A stretch of DNA of 20,665 bases. Origin: Opitutales bacterium (GTDB taxonomy: Bacteria; Verrucomicrobiota; Verrucomicrobiia; Opitutales; Oceanipulchritudinaceae). Position 1 is the first letter of the stretch. Each line of letters starts with the position of its first letter. Location: positions 1-20,665 of the forward strand of contig SKLD01000372.1 of the NCBI GenBank assembly GCA_007123395.1, in the 5' to 3' direction. Positions 1 to 12,081 of this stretch are shown here, piece after piece. The translations under genes were made by a program, and so were the position numbers. Below the pieces are notes generated by a model. It had not been told where the DNA came from. It did not search any database and saw only the letters and a list, made by a program, of their open reading frames with translations.

Positions 1-135
1 CTTTCCGAGCGTCTCGAAATGCTGCGCGTGCTCGAACACGGCCACCGCATCGCTGTCGGCCTCACCGATGCACCCATGATCGCGGTAGACTCACCTGAGG
101 ACGCCGCCGTCTTTGAGGCCCACCTCCGCGCTTAA
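1..135 (+). CDS. kdsB: 3-deoxy-manno-octulosonate cytidylyltransferase (CMP-KDO synthetase), C-terminal end only
   Basis: The frame is open from base 1 and ends in TAA at 133-135, giving the last 44 residues of a protein whose start lies outside the window. The visible part has the C-terminal signature of KdsB: a LEMLRVLEHG segment (family form LEQLRALENG), then a short beta strand, then AVDSPED, matching the family's GVDTPED. KdsB is a cytosolic enzyme that activates KDO with CTP for incorporation into lipopolysaccharide, which implies a diderm envelope. The gene converges on the leftward block starting at 636. The identification rests on 44 residues only, but both motifs are in the right order and at the right distance from the C-terminus. 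Confidence 0.8.
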   Translation, partial: LSERLEMLRVLEHGHRIAVGLTDAPMIAVDSPEDAAVFEAHLRA

Positions 136-180
136 ACACGTCCACGGCACAAATCGCCGCTCTCCAGCACGCAACATATA

Positions 181-215
181 TAATTCTGAGATAATTAAAA
201 CATAGCTCAGAATTA
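181..215. repeat. AT-rich perfect inverted repeat between convergent genes; possible bidirectional terminator
   Basis: Arms TAATTCTGAG (181-190) and CTCAGAATTA (206-215) are exact reverse complements around a 15-base AT-rich loop. The repeat lies between the end of kdsB (+) and the end of the leftward operon (-), where a shared terminator would be useful. It lacks a GC-rich stem and a clean T-run, so it may instead be a protein-binding palindrome. Its base composition is far more AT-rich than its surroundings. Confidence 0.4.
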
Positions 216-285
216 AATTATATGACAAGATTCTTCGGGTAGGCGGCTTGCAGCGTGTCGCTGGGCTGTGTTTCCAGGGCGGAGG

Positions 286-636
286 TCAGCGGTTGAAGAG
301 GGCGTGCAGGGCGGCGGCGAGGAGGACGAGGCAACCGCCGGCGATATAGGCGAGGCCGACGAGGATGGGGAGTGAGCCCGGTTCTTGGCCGAGGAGGCGG
401 AAGACGGTGGCGAGGGCGGTGCCGGTGCCAATCTGGATCCAGCCGAGGGCACGGGCGGAGAGAAAGCGCGGGTCGGCTTTACACGCCTGCATTAGGTTGA
501 CGACCGTCATGCCCGCGCAGAGGAGCGCGAGGAGGACGAGGATGAGGCTGAGAAACGTCTCGGGCGCGAGGCTGCGCGCGAGAGTGAAAATGATGATCGC
601 GAGGAGGAGGAGAGCGGCGATGCGAAATTCGCCCAT
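286..636 (-). CDS. small four-helix membrane protein, last gene of the cytochrome c maturation cluster
   Basis: A 116-residue, very hydrophobic protein with likely membrane helices near residues 5-21, 27-48, 64-80 and 89-111, and only short loops between them. I do not recognise the family. There is no heme-binding CxxCH, no WWD motif and no obvious catalytic motif; one cysteine sits in the loop after helix 2. The ATG follows the ccsA stop codon by 3 bases with no Shine-Dalgarno sequence, which suggests translational coupling to ccsA and a role linked to cytochrome c maturation or to a membrane complex using it. Function is not assigned. That it is a real gene is supported by its position in the operon and its clean membrane-protein pattern. 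Confidence 0.7.
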   Translation of the reverse strand: MGEFRIAALLLLAIIIFTLARSLAPETFLSLILVLLALLCAGMTVVNLMQACKADPRFLSARALGWIQIGTGTALATVFRLLGQEPGSLPILVGLAYIAGGCLVLLAAALHALFNR

Positions 637-639
637 GGT

Positions 640-2547
640 CTAGCCCGCCGTGAGGTCGCCGGGCGCGCGGGGCGGGGCTTCGCCGGTCGGGCCGACGGGC
701 TCCGGGCGCAGACGGAAGAGCCGCAGGCGCGGCAACCACCCGACGGCGATGCAGGCGAGCTGGGAGAGGACAAAGGCGATGAGCCAGAAAAAGGCGGCGT
801 CCATAAAGCCGTAGGCGTGGAGGCCGACGCCGAGCATATTGGTGCCGAACCACGACCATGCGGTGATGATGTTGCCGACGATAGCGAGCTGCATGATACC
901 GGTGGGCGGAGCGAGTTTGGCCCAGCGGGCGTGGAGGATGAGGGCGTTCCAGAGGACAATCATGAGGGCGCCGTTTTCCTTGGGATCCCAGCCCCAGAAG
1001 CGTCCCCACGACTGGTCGGCCCATATCCCGCCGAGAACGGTGCCGACGAAACTGAAAAGGAGGGCGAAACAAATGACGCCGTAGACCATGCCTTCGATGA
1101 GGCGGGCGGAGGGGGCGGGGAGTCCGCCGAAGAGGCGGTCGCGTAGGAGGTAGACGATGGCGAGGCTGCCGGCGAGGAAGTTGGCGGAGTAGCCGATCGT
1201 GACGGTGGGCACATGGGTGGCGAGCCAGAAGTTGGAGTCGAGGACGGCGCGCATGACCTCGACGGTGTCGCCGGTAAAGCTGAGGTGGTAAGCGATGATG
1301 AGGGTGCAGAAGCCGACGGGCGCGGCGGCGGCGGCGGCAAGTCCGTTGCGGAAGCGTTTTTCGAGGAAGAGGCAGAGGAGGACGGTGCCCCAGCCGACGA
1401 AGATGGCGGAAGTGTAGAGGTTGGTGACGGGCGGGCGCCCCATAAGGTAAGCGTGTGCGAACATGCCAAAGGTATGCACGGCGAAGGCGGCGGCCATGAG
1501 CCAGAAGGCAGTGTTGGCGAAGACGCGGGGCCAGACGGTCCAGCTTGCGGCGGCGGCGAGAAAGACGAGCAGGTAGACGACGGCGGCATAGGTGAAGGGT
1601 GAGAGCTGGTTAAAGAAGTGCTCGAAGGCGATCTTCCCGGCGGGTGGATGGCCGCGGGCGGCGAGGAGGTTGGCGGCATCGGCCACACGCGAGTTGAATT
1701 CAGCGGTATCGTCTGCGCGGAAGGCGGCGGCCATCTCGGCGTAGGTCACGGCGAGGGGATCGAGGTCGCCGGTCTCGGTGGCTTCAAGGAGCACGGAACC
1801 CAGATTTGACCATTCCGCCAGCGGATCGTCCGCGCCCTCCAGCGGAGGAACGGTGGCGAGAACGGTCGTGCGGGCCGCACGGTTGAAGTGTCCGGCAAAG
1901 AGGGAGAGAGCGTTTTCGACCGTGCGGGCTTCCTCGGATTCCGGATCGAGTGTGGCGCGGTCGTTGAGAGCGCGGCGGAGCATGCGCAGACCGGTGTCGG
2001 CGCGGCCGAGGACCGGCGGACCGGTGTAGGCATGGGAAAGAGCGTCGTAGAGACCGATGGCGTCGCGCAGTTTAGCCAAGGCGGCTTCGTAGGACGTGCG
2101 CAACTGGCTCTCCGCGGGGATGGACTCCCATTGCGAGCGCAGGGTATCGAAGTGCGGGAGGATTTCCGCGAGCGAAACATACATGCGCTCATCAGCGGGA
2201 ATACCGAGGATTCCCATGACTTCGGGGTGCTCGACGCGGAAGACCGGTCGCTCGACGGCACGGGCGGGGTTGAGTGCGAACTCCGTGAACCATTCTGCTG
2301 CGCGCAGTCGTTCGTCGCCGTCGCGCACGGTGGTGCGGTTGGCGATGACGAGGAGGGTCGTGCGGGCGACGGTATCGGCAGGTTTGATGCGTCCGCCCTC
2401 CTGCACGGGGAGAGCGACGAACGCGGCGATGTCAAAATCGCTGTCGTAACGTTCGGGCATGGCGTGACGCAGAAAGAGCAGGCCGGCGAAGACGAAGACG
2501 GCGCCGACGACGATCCGTTGGAGGAGGGTTGTGCGTTCGGTTGTCAT
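640..2547 (-). CDS. ccsA: cytochrome c maturation heme-handling protein CcsA/ResC family, with a long periplasmic insert
   Basis: A 635-residue membrane protein of the CcsA (ResC) family, which together with ResB exports heme and attaches it to apocytochromes c (System II). The diagnostic tryptophan-rich WWD motif is at 514-524 (WGRFWGWDPKE). Conserved histidines are visible at about H358, H445 and H577; in the family two of these flank the WWD region and ligand heme. One helix lies near residues 11-27, then about 290 mostly hydrophilic residues predicted to be periplasmic, then several helices from about 316 to 604. The PPVTNLYTS stretch near 372-380 is also typical. Classic CcsA proteins lack the large N-terminal insert, so this belongs to the longer subtype. 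The ATG overlaps the resB stop (ATGA), indicating coupled translation. Confidence 0.93.
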   Translation of the reverse strand: MTTERTTLLQRIVVGAVFVFAGLLFLRHAMPERYDSDFDIAAFVALPVQEGGRIKPADTVARTTLLVIANRTTVRDGDERLRAAEWFTEFALNPARAVERPVFRVEHPEVMGILGIPADERMYVSLAEILPHFDTLRSQWESIPAESQLRTSYEAALAKLRDAIGLYDALSHAYTGPPVLGRADTGLRMLRRALNDRATLDPESEEARTVENALSLFAGHFNRAARTTVLATVPPLEGADDPLAEWSNLGSVLLEATETGDLDPLAVTYAEMAAAFRADDTAEFNSRVADAANLLAARGHPPAGKIAFEHFFNQLSPFTYAAVVYLLVFLAAAASWTVWPRVFANTAFWLMAAAFAVHTFGMFAHAYLMGRPPVTNLYTSAIFVGWGTVLLCLFLEKRFRNGLAAAAAAPVGFCTLIIAYHLSFTGDTVEVMRAVLDSNFWLATHVPTVTIGYSANFLAGSLAIVYLLRDRLFGGLPAPSARLIEGMVYGVICFALLFSFVGTVLGGIWADQSWGRFWGWDPKENGALMIVLWNALILHARWAKLAPPTGIMQLAIVGNIITAWSWFGTNMLGVGLHAYGFMDAAFFWLIAFVLSQLACIAVGWLPRLRLFRLRPEPVGPTGEAPPRAPGDLTAG

Positions 2548-3824
2548 TTCACGGGTCCGGCGGCGGATTGGCGTGCGGCGGGCCGCGGGGCGGGGGCGGC
2601 TGCGCCCGCCGGTGCGAGGTAAAAGCGGGAAATGAAGCTGAGCCCGAACTGGAGGAGCAACCCGACGGTAATAATCAGGGTGGACCAGTAGGGGATCCAG
2701 CGGGCGGGATTACCGACGACCTGGAACATCGACATGGTGTCGCCCTCGGCGAAGCTGGCCTGGTAGAAGGTGAGCCCGTCGTAGCGCAGCGGATGGTTCA
2801 TATAGATGAGGGCGCGGCGGGCGTCGTCTGAGCCGGGGTCGCCGAGGGTCACTTCGCTGGAGAAATTGAAGGGAATGTCGGTGCCGGGGTAGCGGTCGTG
2901 GCGGAACTCGATCAGTTTGACTGGCTCGGGGAGGTATCGGCGTTCGAAGCGCAGGGCGACCTCGAACTCCCGTCCGTCCACCTCGAAGGTCTGCCGGGGA
3001 AAGAATTCGCGCATGGGATCGCGCTGGCGGAAGACATTGGAGACGATCCAGCGACCGCGCGGGCCGTCGGGCGTGACGACGTCGACAAGTGCGGTTGTGA
3101 CGTTGCGCTCGCCCTCGCGGAATGTCGGGGCGATCTGAATGAAGGTGAGGTTGCGGTCGGCACCGATGCCGCGTGTGACATTGAGGTCAGGAGTGTTGGG
3201 CGGACCTTGTTCCATCGGAAAGATGGCTGCGTTCTGCGCGTAGCCGACGACGCGCAGGCGGAAGGGCAAGCCGGGGTGGCGCAGCTCCGTCTGTCCACGC
3301 GAAAAGGCTTCGACGGGCCAGCTATAGACGCGGTCGCGCTGCGGGTCGGAGCGGTCGATAACAACAAGTTCGTCGGTGTGGAAGGACTCGACGTAGTTAT
3401 TCGATTCACCCTCGGCCAGCCACATGAAGTATTCCTTCTGGCGCAACTGCGTCCACAGTTGGCCGACGAGGAGGAGGACGAGCCCGGCATGGATGAGGAT
3501 GATGCCGGATTTGCGCCAGCCGGAGCGGTAGTAGCGGAAGTGGGCGAAAAACAGGTTGATGACGAGGAGCGTGCCGACGAGATACCCGCCGGGCAGGGGC
3601 AGCTCGATCCAGCCGAGCAGCTCGTGGCCGGGCCACTGCACGGGATAGGACCACACCACGAAGAGGCTCTCGAAGTAGCGCTGCTGCGTGTGGAAGATCC
3701 CGTAGTGGACTTGGTCGAGCGTGCCGAAGAAGACGAGCACCGTGCTCACGGCGAGGAGAAGGACGGTGAGCCGGATGCTGCTGAAGAATTGGTGAATCGT
3801 TTTCACGGTGGAATAAGAGGACAA
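2544..3824 (-). CDS. resB: cytochrome c maturation protein ResB (Ccs1) family
   Basis: A 426-residue protein with the ResB layout: helices near 18-35, 81-97 and 106-124, a large extracytoplasmic domain (about 125-378) and a last helix near 379-397. The domain carries the family's late signature, a long beta-rich stretch ending IYMNHPLRYDG then LTFYQASF (about 340-358). ResB pairs with CcsA to deliver heme to apocytochromes c. The coordinates use the TTG at 3824; an in-frame GTG at 3806 gives a start six residues later (protein 420 residues) that fits the family's N-terminus equally well, and neither has a Shine-Dalgarno sequence. The stop overlaps the ccsA start by four bases; the upstream gene ends 24 bases away. 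Confidence 0.9.
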   Translation of the reverse strand: MSSYSTVKTIHQFFSSIRLTVLLLAVSTVLVFFGTLDQVHYGIFHTQQRYFESLFVVWSYPVQWPGHELLGWIELPLPGGYLVGTLLVINLFFAHFRYYRSGWRKSGIILIHAGLVLLLVGQLWTQLRQKEYFMWLAEGESNNYVESFHTDELVVIDRSDPQRDRVYSWPVEAFSRGQTELRHPGLPFRLRVVGYAQNAAIFPMEQGPPNTPDLNVTRGIGADRNLTFIQIAPTFREGERNVTTALVDVVTPDGPRGRWIVSNVFRQRDPMREFFPRQTFEVDGREFEVALRFERRYLPEPVKLIEFRHDRYPGTDIPFNFSSEVTLGDPGSDDARRALIYMNHPLRYDGLTFYQASFAEGDTMSMFQVVGNPARWIPYWSTLIITVGLLLQFGLSFISRFYLAPAGAAAPAPRPAARQSAAGPVK

Positions 3825-3848
3825 AACAGCGGCAGGCGGAGCGCCTGT

Positions 3849-4094
3849 TCAGCGTCTGCCCGCCGCGAGACTACGAAAGAACACGGGCACGCACCCGAGG
3901 GCAAAAAGCACGAGGGTGGTGCTCATGAGCCCCGGCAGGTTTTCGACCGTCGGCACCAGCCGTGATCCGGCAGCGATACCTGTTAAGTTGCCGACGACGA
4001 CGAAGAATCCCGATGCCGCGAGAATGAAGAAGAATAAACTCACAAAACCGACCCCGAGGGCGGGCGGTTTGGCGCGTGCGGCGGGCTCACTCAT
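3849..4094 (-). CDS. 81-residue two-helix membrane protein of unknown function in the ccs operon
   Basis: The protein has a short basic/proline N-terminus and two hydrophobic helices (about 17-38 and 57-73) joined by a loop of about 18 residues, ending in an arginine-rich tail. The start chosen is the ATG at 4094-4092, whose first eight bases overlap the stop of the lipoprotein gene (ATGAGTGA). A longer frame upstream exists but lies entirely inside the lipoprotein gene in another frame, so it is not used. I do not recognise the family. Its fixed position between a lipoprotein and resB suggests an accessory membrane subunit of the heme-delivery or cytochrome complex; that is inference from context only. 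Confidence 0.65.
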   Translation of the reverse strand: MSEPAARAKPPALGVGFVSLFFFILAASGFFVVVGNLTGIAAGSRLVPTVENLPGLMSTTLVLFALGCVPVFFRSLAAGRR

Positions 4095-4779
4095 CGGGAA
4101 AACGGATGGTCCGCAGGAACTCGAGGAAAGCAACCCGCTCGCGTTCGACGAGTGCATTCGGGCCCGTGAGACGAAAAAACCATGAGTCACCGCCGTAATT
4201 GAAAATTGCGGTAACTGTTCCCTGGCTGGGTCCGTCGAACTCGACGATCGTCGCCTCACGGCCGTGAATCGTCTCGGCGCGGGTGTAGTCGGGCAGACGG
4301 TCTTCGCTGATCGGGCCGAGGTTGAGCTGGCCCCGCCAGCGGTTGACGTTGGCGAGGAGACCGCCGACATCGCCGGGGAAAGTTGTGATGGAGATATCAG
4401 CGGAGCCCTCGGGCCCGGAAACGCTGTAGCTGCCGCGGCGCATGGCGGAGACCGGCCCGGCTTCCCAATGGTCGGGCGCTTCCCATTCAGGTTGGTCGCC
4501 GTCGACGTTCACGGCTCCTTCGGGCAGCGCTTGTCCAATCATCGCCTCTGAGACCGGTCGCTCGCCGCCCGCGGAAGCGACTCCTGCGCCCGGCAATTCT
4601 CCAGACATGGGTGTCTCACCCACCGCACCCCCTGCCATGGGCGCGCCCACCGGTTGCCGGGGCGCGGGTTTCTCTTCTTTCGGCACGTCGTAGACAACGG
4701 GTTCAGACTGGCCGCCGCAACCGGCAATCAGCCCAATACCCGCGAAAACCGCCGCCGCGGTGAGCAATCGCGTCTTCAT
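4087..4779 (-). CDS. predicted lipoprotein of unknown function, first gene of the tight ccs cluster
   Basis: A 230-residue protein with a lipoprotein signal: a basic start, a hydrophobic run and the lipobox LIAG-C with the lipidated cysteine at 21. Residues 22-75 are proline, glycine and glutamate rich and look unstructured. From about 85 to 228 there is a compact domain: a tryptophan-rich opening (PEWEAPDHWEAGP), a MRRGSY strand, a LLANVNRWRGQLNLGP stretch near 134-149, a WFFRLTGP stretch, and a C-terminal FLEFLRTIRF helix. I have the impression of having met this pattern in uncharacterised planctomycete and verrucomicrobial lipoproteins, but know no function. Its stop overlaps the next gene by 8 bases, tying it to resB/ccsA. 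It probably faces the periplasm on a lipid anchor. Confidence 0.75.
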   Translation of the reverse strand: MKTRLLTAAAVFAGIGLIAGCGGQSEPVVYDVPKEEKPAPRQPVGAPMAGGAVGETPMSGELPGAGVASAGGERPVSEAMIGQALPEGAVNVDGDQPEWEAPDHWEAGPVSAMRRGSYSVSGPEGSADISITTFPGDVGGLLANVNRWRGQLNLGPISEDRLPDYTRAETIHGREATIVEFDGPSQGTVTAIFNYGGDSWFFRLTGPNALVERERVAFLEFLRTIRFPDE

Positions 4780-4907
4780 CGCTGCATAAGAGTTTTGCAG
4801 ACGTAACGGGGTTCAAGAGAAAAACTCCGGAAGTGGGTTAACTGTTGGACATGATAAGAAAAGCTAATATTGGTCTGTCCCCGCCCATTCCGCCCCGCTC
4901 TATGGCA

Positions 4908-5360
4908 TCACAGTCCGTCCGGAAGAATGATCTTGTTATCCGTCCGCAGGAGGTAGATCGGTTCCTTTGTCTTGATCCAGACTTGGTGGTCTTTGGTGAT
5001 GCGCGGGGGGAGGGCCTCGCAGGCGTCGCCGATGCTGGAGACCGGCATTTTGCGGCCTTTCGAGGAGGTGTTGAATTCGAGGGCGGCATCGATGAGGCGC
5101 GCCTCCACCGTGCTCGGATCGTCGCCCTCCGGGATTTGCAGAACCCATCCGGTCTTGATCTTGCCCTCCAAATCCTTCTCGGGATCGGAAACGAGCACGG
5201 CAAACTGCTTCTTCACGCGCTCTTTCTTCTCCTTTTCGGCTTCCTCCTGTTCGAGTTGGCGACGCAGGTCCTCCATGATGTTGGCGACGGTGCGCTGCTC
5301 CTCGATGTTTTGGTCGAGGACGAATTTCACGACCTCCAGATCAATCTTTTTTGCTGGCAT
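4908..5360 (-). CDS. conserved-looking cytosolic protein of unknown function
   Basis: A 150-residue protein with no signal peptide or membrane helix. Residues 1-50 are strongly helical and charged, with a glutamate/lysine-rich stretch (about 30-50) that could form a short coiled coil. Residues 51-150 look like a mixed alpha/beta domain with a GWVLQIPEGDDP segment and an ending rich in beta strands. I do not recognise the family. It is separated from the lipoprotein gene by 128 bases, so it may be a separate transcription unit from the ccs cluster although it points the same way. The ATG lacks a Shine-Dalgarno sequence. Its amino-acid balance and clean frame make it a believable gene. Confidence 0.65.
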   Translation of the reverse strand: MPAKKIDLEVVKFVLDQNIEEQRTVANIMEDLRRQLEQEEAEKEKKERVKKQFAVLVSDPEKDLEGKIKTGWVLQIPEGDDPSTVEARLIDAALEFNTSSKGRKMPVSSIGDACEALPPRITKDHQVWIKTKEPIYLLRTDNKIILPDGL

Positions 5361-5592
5361 GGGTCATCAACCAAACGAATCCCGCCGCCGCAACAACACC
5401 AAAGAGCGGCGACCGCAAAAACGTGCCGGAAACGCCCAGTGCCGCCCGGCGTGCCCAAGATTCCAAGCAATAATAAATGCCAGCCATTTGTTTGCTGTAG
5501 AAATTTTGATCTTTATGAATTTGAAGAACAATGACTTAAAGATTCTTTAGTGGTATTAAGCTTGCTTATATTTTGAAGTTTATAGATACGCC
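5361..5592. other. non-coding AT-rich divergent intergenic segment
   Basis: This stretch separates the leftward 150-residue gene from the rightward gltB leader and should contain promoters for both. From about 5465 to 5590 it is much more AT-rich than the rest of the window. A TATATT hexamer at 5567-5572 could be a -10 element for gltB, but I see no matching -35 element, so I do not call a promoter. No coding frame here is convincing. Confidence 0.5.
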
Positions 5593-5630
5593 ATGTTTCA
5601 CCTATGTTTGAGGTCTGCGTGCGTTCTGGT

Positions 5631-5752
5631 CCGGCGGACGCCGTGTTGGGGGCACCGGCGGAAACGGAATCTTGGGTTCGAGGCCCTGCGAGGGCATTTT
5701 TTCGGATTCGCCGCTTGCCAAGGGAAAGTGCATTTCGCAAGCGTTGGTCCTT
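5631..5752 (+). promoter_or_regulatory. structured leader upstream of gltB, possible attenuator or cis-regulatory RNA
   Basis: Three stem regions lie in the 122 bases before the gltB start. The 5639-5643 CGCCG can pair either with 5632-5636 or, as part of CGCCGTG (5639-5645), with 5653-5660 with one bulged base, so the two structures exclude each other. CCGGCGGA occurs twice (5631-5638 and 5655-5662). A terminator-like hairpin follows at 5683-5702, and CGCTTGC (5712-5718) pairs perfectly with GCAAGCG (5737-5743), nine bases before the ATG. This arrangement resembles transcription attenuation. It does not match a riboswitch class I know. Confidence 0.35.
5683..5702 (+). terminator. intrinsic-terminator-like hairpin inside the gltB leader
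   Basis: GCCCT (5683-5687) and AGGGC (5691-5695) form a perfect five-pair GC-rich stem with a three-base loop, followed by one A and six Ts (5697-5702). The T-run is on the + strand, so it would stop rightward transcription about 50 bases before gltB. No rightward gene lies directly upstream, which favours an attenuator role over an ordinary end-of-gene terminator. Confidence 0.45.
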
Positions 5753-10453
<4,701 letters not shown>

Positions 10454-10542
10454 GCGATGAGTGTTTCGTTCACTAATACTGGCGGTCGCTAATGGAACTG
10501 TACCGCGAAAACCCTGAACACAGCAAATCGACCAAAGTTACC

Positions 10543-12060
10543 ATGGGCAAACCCACAGGATTCCTCGAAGTTGAACGCAAGACGATCGCCGACCGCGATC
10601 CCATTGAGCGCCTGAAGGACTGGCGTGAGATCCACGACCATCACGACGCTGACGCGCTGCGCGCGCAGGGTTCGCGGTGCATGGACTGCGGCACACCGTA
10701 TTGCCACACGGGCATCACGCTCTCGGGCATGGCGAGCGGCTGCCCGATCAACAACCTCATCCCCGAGTTCAACGACCTCGTCTACCGCAACCGCTGGAAA
10801 GACGCCCTGCACCGGCTCTGGAAGACGAACAACTTTCCCGAGTTCACGGGCCGCGTTTGCCCCGCGCCCTGCGAGGGCTCGTGCGTGCTCGGCGTCATCG
10901 AGCCGCCCGTCACGATCAAGAATATCGAGTGTTCCATCATCGACCACGCGTGGGAAAACGGATGGGTTGTCCCGCAGCCCCCGGAAAAGCGCACGGGTAA
11001 GCGGGTCGCCGTCGTGGGTTCCGGCCCTGCCGGGCTCTCCGCCGCCGATCAGCTCAACAAGGCGGGTCACCACGTCACCGTCTTCGAGCGCGAGGACCGG
11101 CCCGGCGGGCTCCTCATGTATGGCATCCCCAACATGAAGCTGGACAAGGAGGAAGTCGTCGCCCGCCGCATTGGCATCATGGAAGCCGAGGGTGTGGAGT
11201 TCCGCTGCGGTGTCTTCATCGGCAAGGATGAAGAATGGACGGTCGAGCGCCTGCGCGATGAGTTCGACGCCGTTGCCCTGTGTTGCGGGGCCACCAAACC
11301 CAATGACTTTTTCGTGCGCACGCCGGGCCGCGATGCCGCCGGTATCCATTTTGCGATGGACTACCTCACCGCCAACACGCGCGCGCTCCTCGAGGGCGCC
11401 GCCGCTGACGGTGAAGGCGCGCCTCCCGGCATGGGCATCAACGCCAAGGGCAAGGACGTCATCGTCATCGGCGGCGGGGACACGGGGACGGACTGCGTGG
11501 GTACATCCCTGCGCCACGGCTGCCGGTCGGTCACCCAGCTCGAAATCCTGCCCAAGCCGCCCCTTGAGCGGGCGGCGAACAACCCGTGGCCGGAGTGGCC
11601 CAAAGTCTACAAGCTCGACTACGGGCAGACCGAGGCAAAGGAAAAGTTTGGCGCCGATCCGCGCCAATACCTCGTCAATACGAAGGAGTTCATGAAGGAC
11701 GCCGACGGGCGCCTCACGGGTATTAAGATCGTCAACATCAAGTGGGCGCGCAACGAGCAGGGCCGCATGACGCCAGTCGAGGAACCCGGCTCGGAACGCG
11801 TTCTTCCCTGTCAGCTCGTCCTCCTCGCCCTCGGGTTCAGCGGACCGGAGCAGGAGATTGTGGAAAAATTCGGTCTCGAGACTGACGCGCGCTCCAACGT
11901 CAAAGCCGAGCACGAGGACTACCGCACGGGTGTCGAAGGCGTCTTCGCCGCCGGCGACATGCGCCGCGGCCAGAGCCTCGTCGTCTGGGCCATCAATGAA
12001 GGCCGTGGCTGCGCCCGTGAGATGGATCGCTTCCTCATGGGCGTCACCAACCTGCCCTGA
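10543..12060 (+). CDS. gltD: glutamate synthase (NADPH), small (beta) subunit
   Basis: This flavoprotein oxidises NADPH and passes electrons through 4Fe-4S clusters to GltB. From the ATG at 10543 it has 505 residues and begins MGKPTGFLE, the usual GltD N-terminus; an earlier in-frame ATG at 10492 would add 17 residues without family support. Cluster cysteines are at 46, 49, 54 and 67, with a second group at 106, 110 and 114. The FAD-binding VVGSGPAG is at 157-164 and the NADPH-binding GGGDTG at 310-315; a final GVFAAGDMRRG segment completes the second FAD contact. It lies 89 bases after gltB and is most likely co-transcribed. It converges on pspC with only 21 bases between the two stops. Confidence 0.96.
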   Translation: MGKPTGFLEVERKTIADRDPIERLKDWREIHDHHDADALRAQGSRCMDCGTPYCHTGITLSGMASGCPINNLIPEFNDLVYRNRWKDALHRLWKTNNFPEFTGRVCPAPCEGSCVLGVIEPPVTIKNIECSIIDHAWENGWVVPQPPEKRTGKRVAVVGSGPAGLSAADQLNKAGHHVTVFEREDRPGGLLMYGIPNMKLDKEEVVARRIGIMEAEGVEFRCGVFIGKDEEWTVERLRDEFDAVALCCGATKPNDFFVRTPGRDAAGIHFAMDYLTANTRALLEGAAADGEGAPPGMGINAKGKDVIVIGGGDTGTDCVGTSLRHGCRSVTQLEILPKPPLERAANNPWPEWPKVYKLDYGQTEAKEKFGADPRQYLVNTKEFMKDADGRLTGIKIVNIKWARNEQGRMTPVEEPGSERVLPCQLVLLALGFSGPEQEIVEKFGLETDARSNVKAEHEDYRTGVEGVFAAGDMRRGQSLVVWAINEGRGCAREMDRFLMGVTNLP

Positions 12061-12081
12061 GGGCACGGCCCGGGGCACGCC

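Noticed and set aside
2898..3965. Rightward frame of 355 codons antisense to resB
   Set aside because: Highly acidic, repetitive composition typical of a shadow frame; ResB is well supported on the other strand.
5671..5696. GGTTCGAGGCCC resembling a tRNA T-arm
   Set aside because: No matching 5' acceptor half, D-arm or anticodon arm lies at the required distance upstream; the bases are better explained by the terminator-like hairpin.
10489..12078. Long open frame antisense to gltD (about 529 codons)
   Set aside because: High-GC codon use leaves opposite-strand frames open; the product has no domain features and gltD on the other strand is unambiguous.
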